NCBI GenBank assembly: GCA_945873565.1
Contig: CAMCDL010000006.1
Coordinates: 1 to 34,147, forward strand
Direction of reading: 5' to 3'
Length of the DNA stretch: 34,147 nt
Source of the DNA: an uncultured Selenomonadaceae bacterium
Lineage (GTDB): Bacteria > Bacillota > Negativicutes > Selenomonadales > Selenomonadaceae
In this document: piece after piece, positions 24,431 through 34,061 of the stretch
How positions within the stretch are numbered: position 1 is the stretch's first letter
How the letters are laid out: each line of letters starts with the position of its first letter
The notes under the pieces: model-generated
Told to the model about the DNA's origin: nothing
Seen by the model: only the letters and a program-made list of their open reading frames with translations
The model's database searches: none
Position numbers and translations under genes: made by a program

Positions 24431-24453
24431 GAGACCCTCCTTTCACAGGTATT

Positions 24454-25260
24454 TTACCTGTCTAAATCGTAGAAAAATCTATCTATTGCCTCTGCCAGGC
24501 CATCATGCTCATTATCCCCAACATGATAGCTGGCTGCTGCCGCAGCTGCAGGGGTTGCATTTCCCATAGCTACACCATACTTTACTGCCTTCAGCATCGG
24601 CACATCATTACCTGCATCGCCTATGGTCAGAACCTTATCTTCTGGCACCCCCATAAGCTCAGCCAGCTTCAGAACTGCATCCGCCTTGGTCACCCCTGGA
24701 TTAACCATCTCAATATACGTCGGAGCCGACTGAGTAATCATCAGTCTATCACCGAAATGCTTCTGCAGCTTATCAAGAGTCTCCGGCATATCCTCCGGCG
24801 AATCAGTCACAACTAAAAGCTTCGGCACATTTTCCACCATATCATAAATGGCTTCACCTACAGCCCTGCCCTTGACCCCAGCAGCCACCTCATACTCAGC
24901 AGCCTGAGGAGACATTTCCCGGTAAATCAGCTCATCATTGCTGTAGGACTGTACATACATGCCATTCTCGGTACAGAAATCCAGTATTTCCTTTATCATG
25001 TCAGCAGACAGATATGATGTATAAAAAATCTTGCCTGATACAGACTTTATCAAAGCACCATTATAGGTAATAATAGGCACATCTACGCCAAGCTCCTTGG
25101 CATATGGCAATGCTGAGCAATACATACGCCCGGTGGCAATAGTAAAAATCATACCATCAGCTACAGCCTGCCGAATCCTAGCCTTATTGCCTTCGCTGAT
25201 TTTCCGGCTATTGTTTAATAGAGTACCATCCATATCTGTAACAAACAGCTTAATTGCCAT
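24454..25260 (-). CDS. Cof-type HAD-IIB sugar-phosphate phosphatase
   Basis: A 268-residue haloacid-dehalogenase hydrolase of the Cof/YbiV type. Motif I is FVTDMDGTLLNN with D9 (nucleophile) and D11, followed by TIATGRMY, and the C-terminal TIGDAGNDVPMLKAV carries the Mg2+ Asp residues. Substrates of this group are sugar phosphates or flavin/pyridoxal phosphates; which one is unknown. An in-frame TTG at 25275 precedes it, but GAGGAG lies about nine bases before the ATG at 25260. It is spaced 27 bp from the PBP gene and probably co-transcribed. Confidence 0.92.
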   Translation of the reverse strand: MAIKLFVTDMDGTLLNNSRKISEGNKARIRQAVADGMIFTIATGRMYCSALPYAKELGVDVPIITYNGALIKSVSGKIFYTSYLSADMIKEILDFCTENGMYVQSYSNDELIYREMSPQAAEYEVAAGVKGRAVGEAIYDMVENVPKLLVVTDSPEDMPETLDKLQKHFGDRLMITQSAPTYIEMVNPGVTKADAVLKLAELMGVPEDKVLTIGDAGNDVPMLKAVKYGVAMGNATPAAAAAASYHVGDNEHDGLAEAIDRFFYDLDR

Positions 25261-25287
25261 ACAAACTCTCCTCAAGCATCAAATATA

Positions 25288-27282
25288 TCACGGACTGAAA
25301 AATACGGTTACAGTTATATTCGGATCAACTACAGCATAGGCCGGCACATCCTGGGCTACAGCAATACCTGAACCCTCAGCATTTATAGCTACACCGATTT
25401 CTGCCAGCTTCTGTGAGGCCTCTCTTATACTGCATCCCTTAAGATCAGGTATCATTACCTTTCCCTCTGGAATACTTCGTGGCTCTGCAGGCTGCTGCTT
25501 TGGCACAGCTGGTGCCGGAAGCTTATTATCCTCTCCAGCAAAAGGATCGCTGCTTGGCTCAACATGATAGTAGCGGAACAGCTGCGAGAAAATCTCACCA
25601 GCTACTGGTGCAGCTATCTGTCCGCCATAAAACAGTCCAGAAGGATCATCTATCATAACCAGAACAGTAAACCTTGGATTTTCAACTGGGGCAAAGCCAC
25701 AGAAGGAGGCAATATACCTGCCCTCCATATAGCCGGCGCCATCCTCACGTATTTTCTGGGCAGTACCAGTCTTGCCAGCTATTCTATAGCCCTTTACTCC
25801 AGCCAGCTGTCCACCGCCTGTAGCTACTACCTGCTCCAAAAGACCAGTAAGAGTCTTTACAGTCGCTGACTCCAGGGTACGATGAACTTCCTCCCTGCCA
25901 TACTCCTTAAATACTGAGCCATCAGCATTATTTATTTTTTTTATAACATGAGGCTTCAGAAGAATTCCATCATTGGCTATAGCCGACATTGCTGTAATAA
26001 GCTGCAGCGGAGTTACAGCAATACTCTGGCCTATAGCCATTGTAGCTATATCTGAATCCCTCATATCGGCAGGCTCAAACAAAAGCCCGCACTCCTCACC
26101 AGGAATCTCTATACCGGTGTAAGCTCCAAAACCGAAGCTCTTTGCATAGCTGGTAAGCTTTTCGCCGCCCAGCTGCAGCCCCACCTGAGCAAAGCCGGTA
26201 TTAACAGAATTCTTTACAACATCAGTGAAGCTTATAGTACCAAAGCTTTCACCGTTCCAGTTCTGGATACGGCGATCAGATACCATTACAAAGCCTGGAT
26301 CAACAAAGGTCTGGTTAGGCGTAACTGCCTTTTCCTGTAAAGCTGCTCCAGCCACCATTGCCTTAAAGGTTGAGCCTGGCTCGTATATGAAGGATACGGC
26401 CCGGTTTCCCATATCCTCCTGCCTTGACTCCCAGTACTTATTTGGATTAAAGCTTGGCCTTGAGGCCATTGCCAGGATCTCGCCTGTACTAGGATCCATT
26501 ACAATGGCAGTAACCGCCTTAGGCTGGTTCTTTTCCATCACCTTATCCAGGGCCTGCTCAACAATAAACTGAACATTAGCTTCTAATGTAAGAGTAATAT
26601 CCTTACATCGATCACCAGCATAGCGATGACTCCTAAAAATATCGCCAAGTATTGGCCGATTTCTCTGGTCAGTTGTAAGAGTCTCTTCCTCAGCTGCTCC
26701 CTTTATCAGGGCATCAAAGGAATGCTCTATTCCAGCCAGACCATTATCAGCACCACCCACAAAGCCTATAACATTAGCTGCCAGCATATCGTTCGGATAG
26801 TAGCGCTTAACCTCCTCCTGGAAGCCAAGGCAGTTATAATAATTATTATCACTGATAAACTTTCTTACAGCTTTTTCCTCTTCGCCTTCCATCTGACGCT
26901 TAACCCATACGAATCGACCGCCTACAGCAATATCATCGAGTATTTCCTTTTCAGGAACATGTATAACCTCTGACAGCTCACTGGCCAGCTTCTCTGGGTC
27001 CTTAACCTCATAAGGATCAACAAACAGCGAGCTTGTCATGCGGCTGATAGCCAGCTCTCGTCCATTTCTGTCCGTTATCTTTCCTCTAGGTGTCTGGCGC
27101 ACCATATCAGCAGTCGCATTGCTCTTGGCCAGCTCAGCATAGACATCGCCCTTTACAATCTGCAACCAGGCAAAGCGCCCCACCAGCACCAGCATACATA
27201 TCCAGATGAATACCACAAAAATAGCTATATTCTTTTGCAGCTTTTTCCGGCTGAACGGTTTAACTGCATGTAAACGCTTCAT
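25288..27282 (-). CDS. Class B penicillin-binding protein (FtsI/SpoVD-like) with one PASTA domain
   Basis: A 664-residue peptidoglycan transpeptidase. One transmembrane helix (about 18-40) is followed by a PBP dimerisation domain with RGKITDRNGRELA. The transpeptidase domain carries S304-x-x-K307 in YEPGSTFKA, S359-V-N361 in VKNSVNTGF, and K504-T-G in AGKTGTAQK. A single PASTA domain (about 605-662) closes the protein, as in SpoVD and some FtsI proteins. The start is ATG with GAGGGG upstream. It lies outside any visible division (dcw) cluster, at the head of the HAD-rapZ-yvcK-whiA group, so it may be an extra or specialised PBP. A -10 TATAAT at 27315-27320 may be its promoter; I see no clear -35. 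Confidence 0.93.
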   Translation of the reverse strand: MKRLHAVKPFSRKKLQKNIAIFVVFIWICMLVLVGRFAWLQIVKGDVYAELAKSNATADMVRQTPRGKITDRNGRELAISRMTSSLFVDPYEVKDPEKLASELSEVIHVPEKEILDDIAVGGRFVWVKRQMEGEEEKAVRKFISDNNYYNCLGFQEEVKRYYPNDMLAANVIGFVGGADNGLAGIEHSFDALIKGAAEEETLTTDQRNRPILGDIFRSHRYAGDRCKDITLTLEANVQFIVEQALDKVMEKNQPKAVTAIVMDPSTGEILAMASRPSFNPNKYWESRQEDMGNRAVSFIYEPGSTFKAMVAGAALQEKAVTPNQTFVDPGFVMVSDRRIQNWNGESFGTISFTDVVKNSVNTGFAQVGLQLGGEKLTSYAKSFGFGAYTGIEIPGEECGLLFEPADMRDSDIATMAIGQSIAVTPLQLITAMSAIANDGILLKPHVIKKINNADGSVFKEYGREEVHRTLESATVKTLTGLLEQVVATGGGQLAGVKGYRIAGKTGTAQKIREDGAGYMEGRYIASFCGFAPVENPRFTVLVMIDDPSGLFYGGQIAAPVAGEIFSQLFRYYHVEPSSDPFAGEDNKLPAPAVPKQQPAEPRSIPEGKVMIPDLKGCSIREASQKLAEIGVAINAEGSGIAVAQDVPAYAVVDPNITVTVFFSP

Positions 27283-27345
27283 GAAATCCCCTCAAAAGAA
27301 AAAAGTTTACCATTATTATACCCCACTTTTTCCCTAAGCACCACA

Positions 27346-27825
27346 TTACCAATGATATTTCTCGCCCCTGTTTATCTTGAAGGACCTGTAAATCTGCTCA
27401 ACCAGCAGAAGACGCACCATCTGATGAGTAAAGGTCATCTGGGAAAAGCTCAGCCTGAGGTCAGCCTGGCTGCGCAACTCCTCGGATAAACCAAAAGCCC
27501 CTCCTATCAGAAAGGTTATATTGCTCTGCCCGTTGATACCCAGCTTATTTATATGCTCTGCCAAGGCCTCTGATGACAGCTCCTTGCCATATACATCAAG
27601 AACTATAAGATAGCTTCCCTCTGGAACCTGCTTTAACAGGCGCTCTCCCTCAGCAGTCAATGTCTGCAGCTTTTCTGCCTCTGAAGGATTATCCTTCATT
27701 TTTTCCTCAGAAATCTCAATTATTTTAACCTGAGCAAAGGGTGTCAGCCGTTTCAGAAATTCATTTATGCCAGCAGTAAGATACTTTTCTTTTATTTTTC
27801 CTGCGGCCACAATATTTATCTTCAT
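27346..27825 (-). CDS. rlmH: 23S rRNA (pseudouridine1915-N3)-methyltransferase RlmH
   Basis: A 159-residue SPOUT methyltransferase modifying pseudouridine 1915 in helix 69 of 23S rRNA. The knotted SAM site is seen in LIGGAFGLSEELRSQAD, with SFSQMTFTHQMVRLLLVEQI and the invariant C-terminal HW after INRGEKY. Length and sequence are typical. The start is ATG with GGAGG about nine bases upstream. It follows htrA by 17 bp, the same order as in B. subtilis. Confidence 0.97.
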   Translation of the reverse strand: MKINIVAAGKIKEKYLTAGINEFLKRLTPFAQVKIIEISEEKMKDNPSEAEKLQTLTAEGERLLKQVPEGSYLIVLDVYGKELSSEALAEHINKLGINGQSNITFLIGGAFGLSEELRSQADLRLSFSQMTFTHQMVRLLLVEQIYRSFKINRGEKYHW

Positions 27826-27842
27826 TAATCCTCCAATTGAGC

Positions 27843-28967
27843 TTAATCCATAGCCTGCAAGGTCACATCAACAGTAATAATATCATCGTCCCGCTGAAGC
27901 TTAACCTGAATAACAGTACCTACCTTCTGCTCTGCTACAGCAGACCTTAATTCACCCACTGTATTTACTGGCTTGCCAGCAATTTCCAGAATAATATCAC
28001 CTCGTCGGATACCAGCTGCTCCAGCAGAACCATCTTTATCTACATGCTCCACGTAAACACCTGCATCAGCATTGAGACGATATCCTTGACGAGCCGCAGT
28101 CTCCTTGTCAAAGACTCCGACTCCGAGCCAGGGTCTTATTACACGGCCCTTTTCCATCAGCTCGGCCACAATATCCCTTACTGTATTTATAGGAATAGCA
28201 AAGCCCATTCCCTCAACGCCATTGGCTGCCAGCTTCGCTGAATTGATGCCGATAACCAAGCCATCAGCATTTACCAGTGCTCCGCCAGAATTGCCAGGAT
28301 TAATTGCAGCATCTGTCTGAATAAGCTTAAACTGCCGATCATTTAGATTAAGAGTGCGATTAAGTGCACTTATTACGCCAGCTGTTACACTGCCCTGAAA
28401 TTCCAGCCCCAGAGGATTGCCTATTGCAATAGCTGGTTCACCCACCATAATATCGTCGGAATCGCCAAACTCAGCAGCAGTAAGATTATCAGCATCAATC
28501 TTTACCACAGCCAGATCAGTTATCTCATCGGTACCAATCAGCTCACCGCTGACACTCCGGCCATCAGCCAGAGAAACAATAATCTCCTTTGCACCGGCAA
28601 TAACATGATTATTGGTAACAATATAACCATCAGCACGAAAGATTACTCCAGAGCCTACCCCCTGTTCAATCTCAAACTGGTTATTAAACCAGTCCCTGGC
28701 AACAGCCTTATTGGTGATACCGACCACTGCTGGTCCTACAGCTCTAGCCGCCCGAACCACTGGAGTATTTCTGGCATCAGAGGCCTTCTCCCAGCCCTTA
28801 GAATCAATCCTGCTGCTGGCAGCAGGAATCCCCTCTCCCAGATTTTCCAGGTTCTCATCCTCATCTGCTCCCAGGCTGAAGCAGCCTGCAAAAACTATGG
28901 CAGCCGCCGCTACCACCAGCATCGCGATAATCACAGTTCCCTTTAATCTCTTATCAAATCTATTCAT
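27843..28967 (-). CDS. htrA: HtrA/DegP-type envelope serine protease with PDZ domain
   Basis: A 374-residue trypsin-like protease. A signal anchor (about 8-27) ends in FAGC, which could be a weak lipoprotein box. The triad is H121 (VTNNHVIAG), D151 (TDLAVVKI) and S227 (NPGNSGGAL). A C-terminal PDZ domain (about 270-370) includes RRGDIILEIAGKPV. It degrades or refolds damaged envelope proteins. An ATG three codons earlier (28976) touches the GGAG ribosome site, so the ATG at 28967 with nine-base spacing is preferred. It lies between walJ and rlmH. Confidence 0.95.
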   Translation of the reverse strand: MNRFDKRLKGTVIIAMLVVAAAAIVFAGCFSLGADEDENLENLGEGIPAASSRIDSKGWEKASDARNTPVVRAARAVGPAVVGITNKAVARDWFNNQFEIEQGVGSGVIFRADGYIVTNNHVIAGAKEIIVSLADGRSVSGELIGTDEITDLAVVKIDADNLTAAEFGDSDDIMVGEPAIAIGNPLGLEFQGSVTAGVISALNRTLNLNDRQFKLIQTDAAINPGNSGGALVNADGLVIGINSAKLAANGVEGMGFAIPINTVRDIVAELMEKGRVIRPWLGVGVFDKETAARQGYRLNADAGVYVEHVDKDGSAGAAGIRRGDIILEIAGKPVNTVGELRSAVAEQKVGTVIQVKLQRDDDIITVDVTLQAMD

Positions 28968-28990
28968 ATCAATCATCTCCTGAACAACAA

Positions 28991-29752
28991 CTACAGCTCT
29001 ATTGACACAGCTTCCTTAGGGGCAGTCATCACAAGACGTATATTGCCTGAACCCTGCTGCTCCAGAATATTTCTCACCGCTTCCATAGCCAGCTCCGGCC
29101 GGTTATTAGTATCACTAAGATGAGCCAGGAAAACATATTCCGGCCTCTGCTTCATCCTAGTCAGGGCCCATCCTGCCGTATCGTTAGCCAGATGGCCACG
29201 ATTTCCAAGTATTCTCTGCTTAAGGGGCCAAGGATATGGTCCATTTCTGACCATGCCAACATCATGATTCGCCTCCAATACCAGCACATGGGAACCCTCT
29301 ATAGCCTGTCCCACTGACTCCGTAACAAAGCCAAGATCCGTAGCTACAGTACACTTACGGCTGCCACACACGCTATATCCCACAGGATCAGCCGCATCAT
29401 GAGGAATAGAAAAAGCCTTTACTGATACTTTTCCCAGCCTTATGCTATCGGATATTGCATGGATAGCTTCAAAAGGAAGCTCCCTGTAGCAGCTCATCAT
29501 CCTGAAAGTATCCGGCCTGCTGAATACAGGTATTTTATAACGCTTGGACAGGTTTGCCAGTCCACTGATATGATCAGAGTGCTCATGGGTTATAAAAATG
29601 CCATCAAGCTCTGCTATATCCTGACCGCAGGCCGCCAGCTCCTGTTTAATCCGCCGTACGCTGATACCTGCATCAATCAGTATCCGCGTCCCATCCATCT
29701 CTATAAATATACTATTCCCCTTGCTGCCACTTGCCAGCACTGAAACCTGCAT
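28991..29752 (-). CDS. walJ: Metallo-beta-lactamase-fold protein WalJ (YycJ)
   Basis: A 253-residue MBL-fold phosphodiesterase-like protein. The metal site is TH56-E-H58-S-D60-H61, with ILIDAGIS before it, SIPHDAADPVGY, and LEANHD later. In Bacillus and Staphylococcus yycJ/walJ closes the walRKHI cell-wall regulon operon and precedes htrA. Here walRKHI are absent, and the gene is divergent from tex with its own upstream region. The start is ATG with GAGG ten bases upstream. Confidence 0.93.
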   Translation of the reverse strand: MQVSVLASGSKGNSIFIEMDGTRILIDAGISVRRIKQELAACGQDIAELDGIFITHEHSDHISGLANLSKRYKIPVFSRPDTFRMMSCYRELPFEAIHAISDSIRLGKVSVKAFSIPHDAADPVGYSVCGSRKCTVATDLGFVTESVGQAIEGSHVLVLEANHDVGMVRNGPYPWPLKQRILGNRGHLANDTAGWALTRMKQRPEYVFLAHLSDTNNRPELAMEAVRNILEQQGSGNIRLVMTAPKEAVSIEL

Positions 29753-29934
29753 TAATTCTGCACCTCATTACTATTTCGTCCTGCTTCAATTTTATTAGCA
29801 AAGACCTATTATGTCAAACCTCATGGAATTTTAGCCGCCACATCCTTATGCTATAGCATTTGCTTTTGATGGGCAGGTAAGGTTATAATATATATGTTTG
29901 AAAACGCCAATACTGGCAGGAAAGGAAAAACACT
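29753..29934. promoter_or_regulatory. Divergent walJ/tex intergenic region with the tex promoter
   Basis: On the plus strand, -35 TTGCTT (29860-29865) and a perfect -10 TATAAT (29884-29889) are 18 bp apart, with start near 29896. A 12-bp perfect palindrome ATGCTATAGCAT (29848-29859) touches the -35 and could be a binding site. I could not place the walJ promoter. Confidence 0.5.
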
Positions 29935-32127
29935 ATGCTTGCTGAAAATATTAGCAGCTCCATTGCTAAGGAGCTGAAGATTAACCCCCATCAGAGTGAT
30001 GCTGTTATAAAGCTTCTGGATGAGGGCAATACCATCCCATTTATTTCACGTTACCGCAAGGAGGCAACTGGAGAGCTTGACGAGGAGAAAATACGCCTTA
30101 TCAGCGAACGGCTTACCTATCTGAGGAATTTTGTCAAGCGCCAGGAGGAAATACTTGGCCGCATCGAGGAGCAGGGAAAGCTTACCGATGAACTCAGGGC
30201 TGCCATTGAAGCCACTGCCAAGCTCCAGGAGCTGGAGGATATATATCTTCCCTATAAGCAGAAAAAACGTACCAGAGCCTCTATCGCAAAAGAAAAAGGT
30301 CTTGAACCTCTATCAGCTGCTATGCTGCTGCAGAGTGAAAGAAAAGGAGATGCCAAGGAATACGCCAGCCGCTTCATCAATGAAGAAAAGGGAGTAGCCA
30401 GTGCTGACGATGCCCTTGCAGGAGCCATGGATATCATTGCTGAGGCAATCTCCGAGGATGCAGCCTTGAGGCAGCAGCTCCGCCGCTTCTTATGGAACAA
30501 TGCCTTTTTAATTACTTCCCTTGACAGTGAAAAGGAAGAAACTGAGCTAGGACAGACCTACCTCATGTATAAGGAATACCGTGAGCTGGTCCGGACCCTT
30601 CCTTCCCACAGGGTTCTTGCTATCAACCGAGGAGAGAAGCAGGAATGCCTGAAGGTCAAGCTGGAGGCTGATACTGACTCCATAATCAATAAAATAGAAT
30701 CAAGCTGGCTGAAGGATGAATCCATATTTACAGCATACATAAAAGATGCTATTACCGACAGCTGGAAGCGCCTTATTGCTCCGTCCTTAGAAAGAGAAAT
30801 CCGCAGCCAGCTTACCGAGGATGCCGAAAAACAGGCTATTCATATTTTCGGCACTAATCTCAAGCAGCTTCTGCTGCAGGCGCCTCTTGCAGGCCATACT
30901 GTAATGGGTCTTGACCCAGGCTACCGTACAGGCTGCAAAATGGCCATAGTCAACCCTACCGGCCACGTTATTGATCATGGCGTATTATATATCACCCATG
31001 GAGAAAAGGGAGCTTCCGAGTCAGCAAAAAAGGCCCTGGCTCTTATTAAGAAGCACAACGTTACCCTCATTTCCATAGGAAATGGTACCGCCTCCCTGGA
31101 AACTGAGGAATTTGCAGCCAAGCTGATCAAGGATAACAGCCTGAATGTCCACTACATTATTACTAATGAGGCTGGTGCATCAGTATATTCCGCATCACCG
31201 CTGGCCAAGGAAGAGCTTCCAGACTATGATGTTACCATCCGTGGTGCCGTATCCATTGCCAGACGAGTTCAGGATCCCCTGGCTGAGCTAGTAAAAATTG
31301 AACCTAAGGCCATTGGAGTCGGCCAGTATCAGCATGATGTAAATCAGAAGGAGCTGTCTGGTTCTCTGGATCAGACCATAGAATCAGCAGTTAACCATGT
31401 AGGTGTAGAGCTTAACACAGCCTCTCCAGCTCTTTTAAAGCATATTGCTGGTATTAACGCCACCATCGCCAAAAATATTGTAGCCTACCGCAATGAAAAC
31501 GGTGCCTTCAAATCCCGCAGGGAGCTGCTGAAGGTTGCCCGTTTAGGCAATGCAGCCTTTACCCAGTGTGCTGGTTTCCTTCGCATTGCCGGAGCAGAAT
31601 TTCCACTGGATAACACCCCTGTACATCCCGAGTCATATCCCCTAGCTGAAGCCGTATTAAAAAAGCTTAACGCCAGCCTGGATATGCTGACTGACAAAAA
31701 GCAGCTCGAGCTTCTGCAAGCAAAGATTAAGCTGGCTGACCCAGAAAAACTGGCCCATGACCTATCTGCAGGTGTCCCTACCGTAAAGGATATACTTGAT
31801 GCACTGGCTAAACCTGGGCGGGATCCACGTGAGGATCTGCCAGCACCCCTTACCAGAAAGGCAATTGTAAAGCTATCTGACATAAAACCGGGGACTATTA
31901 TGAAAGGCACTGTCCGTAATATCACCGATTTCGGTGTGTTTGTTGATATAGGTATAAAAACAGCTGGCCTCATACATATTTCCGAACTCAGTACTCGCCG
32001 AGTAAAGCATCCTCTTGATGTAGTATCAGTTGGCGACATCCTTGATGTACTTGTCATCACAGTTGACGAAAAAAGAGGCCGCATCGGCCTTAGCCTAAAG
32101 CAGCTTCCTAAGGAGGCCATATCATGA
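29935..32127 (+). CDS. tex: Tex-family RNA-binding transcription accessory protein
   Basis: A 730-residue Tex protein. In order it has the N-terminal helical region with IPFISRYRKEATGELDEEKI, the YqgF/RNase H-like domain around GLDPGYRTGCKMAI (near residues 325-340), helix-hairpin-helix repeats around LLKHIAGINATIAKNIVAYR, and a C-terminal S1 domain (about 652-722) with GTVRNITDFGVFVDIG and LIHISEL. The length is typical. Tex binds nucleic acid and affects transcription; its precise job is not settled. The start is ATG with AAAGGA upstream. Its stop overlaps the CobT start by four bases (ATGA), so the two are translationally coupled. Confidence 0.97.
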   Translation: MLAENISSSIAKELKINPHQSDAVIKLLDEGNTIPFISRYRKEATGELDEEKIRLISERLTYLRNFVKRQEEILGRIEEQGKLTDELRAAIEATAKLQELEDIYLPYKQKKRTRASIAKEKGLEPLSAAMLLQSERKGDAKEYASRFINEEKGVASADDALAGAMDIIAEAISEDAALRQQLRRFLWNNAFLITSLDSEKEETELGQTYLMYKEYRELVRTLPSHRVLAINRGEKQECLKVKLEADTDSIINKIESSWLKDESIFTAYIKDAITDSWKRLIAPSLEREIRSQLTEDAEKQAIHIFGTNLKQLLLQAPLAGHTVMGLDPGYRTGCKMAIVNPTGHVIDHGVLYITHGEKGASESAKKALALIKKHNVTLISIGNGTASLETEEFAAKLIKDNSLNVHYIITNEAGASVYSASPLAKEELPDYDVTIRGAVSIARRVQDPLAELVKIEPKAIGVGQYQHDVNQKELSGSLDQTIESAVNHVGVELNTASPALLKHIAGINATIAKNIVAYRNENGAFKSRRELLKVARLGNAAFTQCAGFLRIAGAEFPLDNTPVHPESYPLAEAVLKKLNASLDMLTDKKQLELLQAKIKLADPEKLAHDLSAGVPTVKDILDALAKPGRDPREDLPAPLTRKAIVKLSDIKPGTIMKGTVRNITDFGVFVDIGIKTAGLIHISELSTRRVKHPLDVVSVGDILDVLVITVDEKRGRIGLSLKQLPKEAIS

Positions 32128-34049
32128 GCCTTCTCACTGAAACTCTTAACAGAATAACTCCGTCTGATAAAGAAGCCGCCAATGCCATGTCATCAAAGCT
32201 CAATTATTTTGCAGGAAATGGCCTTGGTGCAATTCAAGATATAATGGCAACCTATGCCGGCATAACCGGAACAAGCCTTCCAGAAATTCCTGATAAGGCC
32301 ACCATTATCTGCTGCGCTGACCATGGAGTAGCAACCCAGCAGGTAAGCGCCTACCCACCAGAAACCACTCTGATGATGACCACCAATTACCTTATTTCCA
32401 AGGGCGCAGCGGCCAATGCCTTTGCAAATTTTGCTGATTCAGAGCTTATTGTTGCGGACTTAGGAATAAATGCAGAAACCAGTGAGCTGCCAGGACTTCT
32501 TAATATGCGTCTTGGCAGAGGAACTGCTGATTCATCCCAGGGACCTGCCATGACAAGAGAACAAGCAATAACATCCATCGAGCACGGTATTACCCTGGCC
32601 AGAGAGTGCTGTGCTAAAGGCATCCGTATTTTTCTTCCTGGAGAAATGGGTATATCCAATACCACTGCAAGTGCAGCTATAACAGCAGCTATATGCCAGC
32701 TGCCAGCAGAGAGCTGTACTGGACGAGGCACTAATATATCTGATCAGAGACTTATTAGAAAAATTGCTATTGTAAATAAAATTATTGAAATAAACCGTCC
32801 TGACCCAGCTGATGCTATTGACGTATTAGCCAAGGTTGGCGGTTTTGAGCTAGGTGCCATAGCAGGTATAATTCTAGGTGCTGCAGCTGAAAAAGCTCTA
32901 ACAATCCTGGACGGCTTCAATAGCAGTGCAGCTGCTCTCATAGCCTGCACACTATGTCCCACTGCATCTGATTACCTTGCAGCCTCTCACATGGCCGGAG
33001 AAAGCGGTCATCCACATATTATGAAAAAACTTGGACTTCGCCCCGTAATGCATCTTGATCTGAAGCTGGGGGAGGCTATAGGATCATCCCTTATGGCTGA
33101 TATTCTCTGCATGGGATTAGCAGCAAATCTGAAGCTTAATGCCCTTGAAGCCGGGAGGCTGCAAGCCTCTGACATAGCAAAAAGCCTGGAGCACGTAGAA
33201 ATAGATAGGAAACATATAACCCTTACAGACAAAACCTTTAACTATTACACTAACACCATGGGTGAACTCAGCTTATCAGATATGGAGGAATGCCAGAATC
33301 GTATCAATAGCCTGGCCAAGCCTATAATGAGTCTGGGAAAAATTGAACAAATCGCAACTACAATAGCAGGTGTCAGCTGCAATCCCCTGCCAGACAACAA
33401 TCTTCGGCGCAAATTATTTATCTTTAAGCAGGACGGGCTAGAAAGCGACCGTTTTCTTATGCTAATCCAGGCTGTATTTATGGATGCTTTCCGCAGCCAC
33501 AGCGATACAGAAATCAAAATTGCTCATCTGTCTGCAGAATCCTCTGGTATGGACTCATTTGAGTTTGGACGCAGTCTTGCTGAGGATGCATCACTTAATA
33601 CAGAGCTTATCGGCTTGTGCATATTAGATGAAAATCAATCTGCTACAGCTGCTATCACAAATTCACTGATAGATGAAACTGGCAAGCTGCGCTGGGACGA
33701 AAACGATTTTCTCCGCCATATCCCTGAGGAATATCAGAACCAGGCTTCGGCTGTGCTTGGTGCCATGCTGGCTGCAGCCCATAACAGATGCCTAGTAGTA
33801 ATAGATGACGCAGCCACAGCTGCAATTGCCCGTTACGCAATAATTATCTGTCCAGAACTTAGATACTTCCTGATGCAGGCTGCACCAGATATTTACCAGC
33901 TGGACTGCAAGATAAGCAGCGGCCTCAATGCTATGCTCAGCTTCCGTCTTATAGATGCATCCATGCATATGCTAAATGATATGCGAACCTTCACTGATAC
34001 CCAGGTACCAGTTGCAAATGACGGTCCTGGTCTTGGCAAACAGGATTAA
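32124..34049 (+). CDS. cobT: Tandem CobT-CobT-like fusion, lower-ligand-activating phosphoribosyltransferase
   Basis: A 641-residue protein, nearly twice the normal CobT length of about 350. CobT transfers phosphoribose from nicotinate mononucleotide to the lower-ligand base of cobamides. The first half is a full CobT: CADHGVATQQVSAYP (64-78), GEMGISNTTASAA (173-185), KVGGFELGAIAGI (237-249), ILDGFNSSAA (261-270) and E317 in LDLKLGEAIG, the catalytic-Glu position. The second half starts over with LAKPIMSLGKIEQIATTIAG (398-417, the CobT N-terminal motif). It ends with LDCKISSG...RLIDASMHMLNDMRTF, the CobT C-terminus, but has Ser in place of the catalytic Glu and no GEMG loop. The closest known design is the heterodimer ArsAB. 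The frame is continuous, so it is not a simple frameshift. Confidence 0.88.
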   Translation: MSLLTETLNRITPSDKEAANAMSSKLNYFAGNGLGAIQDIMATYAGITGTSLPEIPDKATIICCADHGVATQQVSAYPPETTLMMTTNYLISKGAAANAFANFADSELIVADLGINAETSELPGLLNMRLGRGTADSSQGPAMTREQAITSIEHGITLARECCAKGIRIFLPGEMGISNTTASAAITAAICQLPAESCTGRGTNISDQRLIRKIAIVNKIIEINRPDPADAIDVLAKVGGFELGAIAGIILGAAAEKALTILDGFNSSAAALIACTLCPTASDYLAASHMAGESGHPHIMKKLGLRPVMHLDLKLGEAIGSSLMADILCMGLAANLKLNALEAGRLQASDIAKSLEHVEIDRKHITLTDKTFNYYTNTMGELSLSDMEECQNRINSLAKPIMSLGKIEQIATTIAGVSCNPLPDNNLRRKLFIFKQDGLESDRFLMLIQAVFMDAFRSHSDTEIKIAHLSAESSGMDSFEFGRSLAEDASLNTELIGLCILDENQSATAAITNSLIDETGKLRWDENDFLRHIPEEYQNQASAVLGAMLAAAHNRCLVVIDDAATAAIARYAIIICPELRYFLMQAAPDIYQLDCKISSGLNAMLSFRLIDASMHMLNDMRTFTDTQVPVANDGPGLGKQD

Positions 34050-34061
34050 AAACAACACAAA

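Noticed and set aside
27843-28967. HtrA as a definite lipoprotein
   Set aside because: FAGC at the end of the hydrophobic segment is a poor lipobox (Phe at -3); a simple signal anchor fits equally well.
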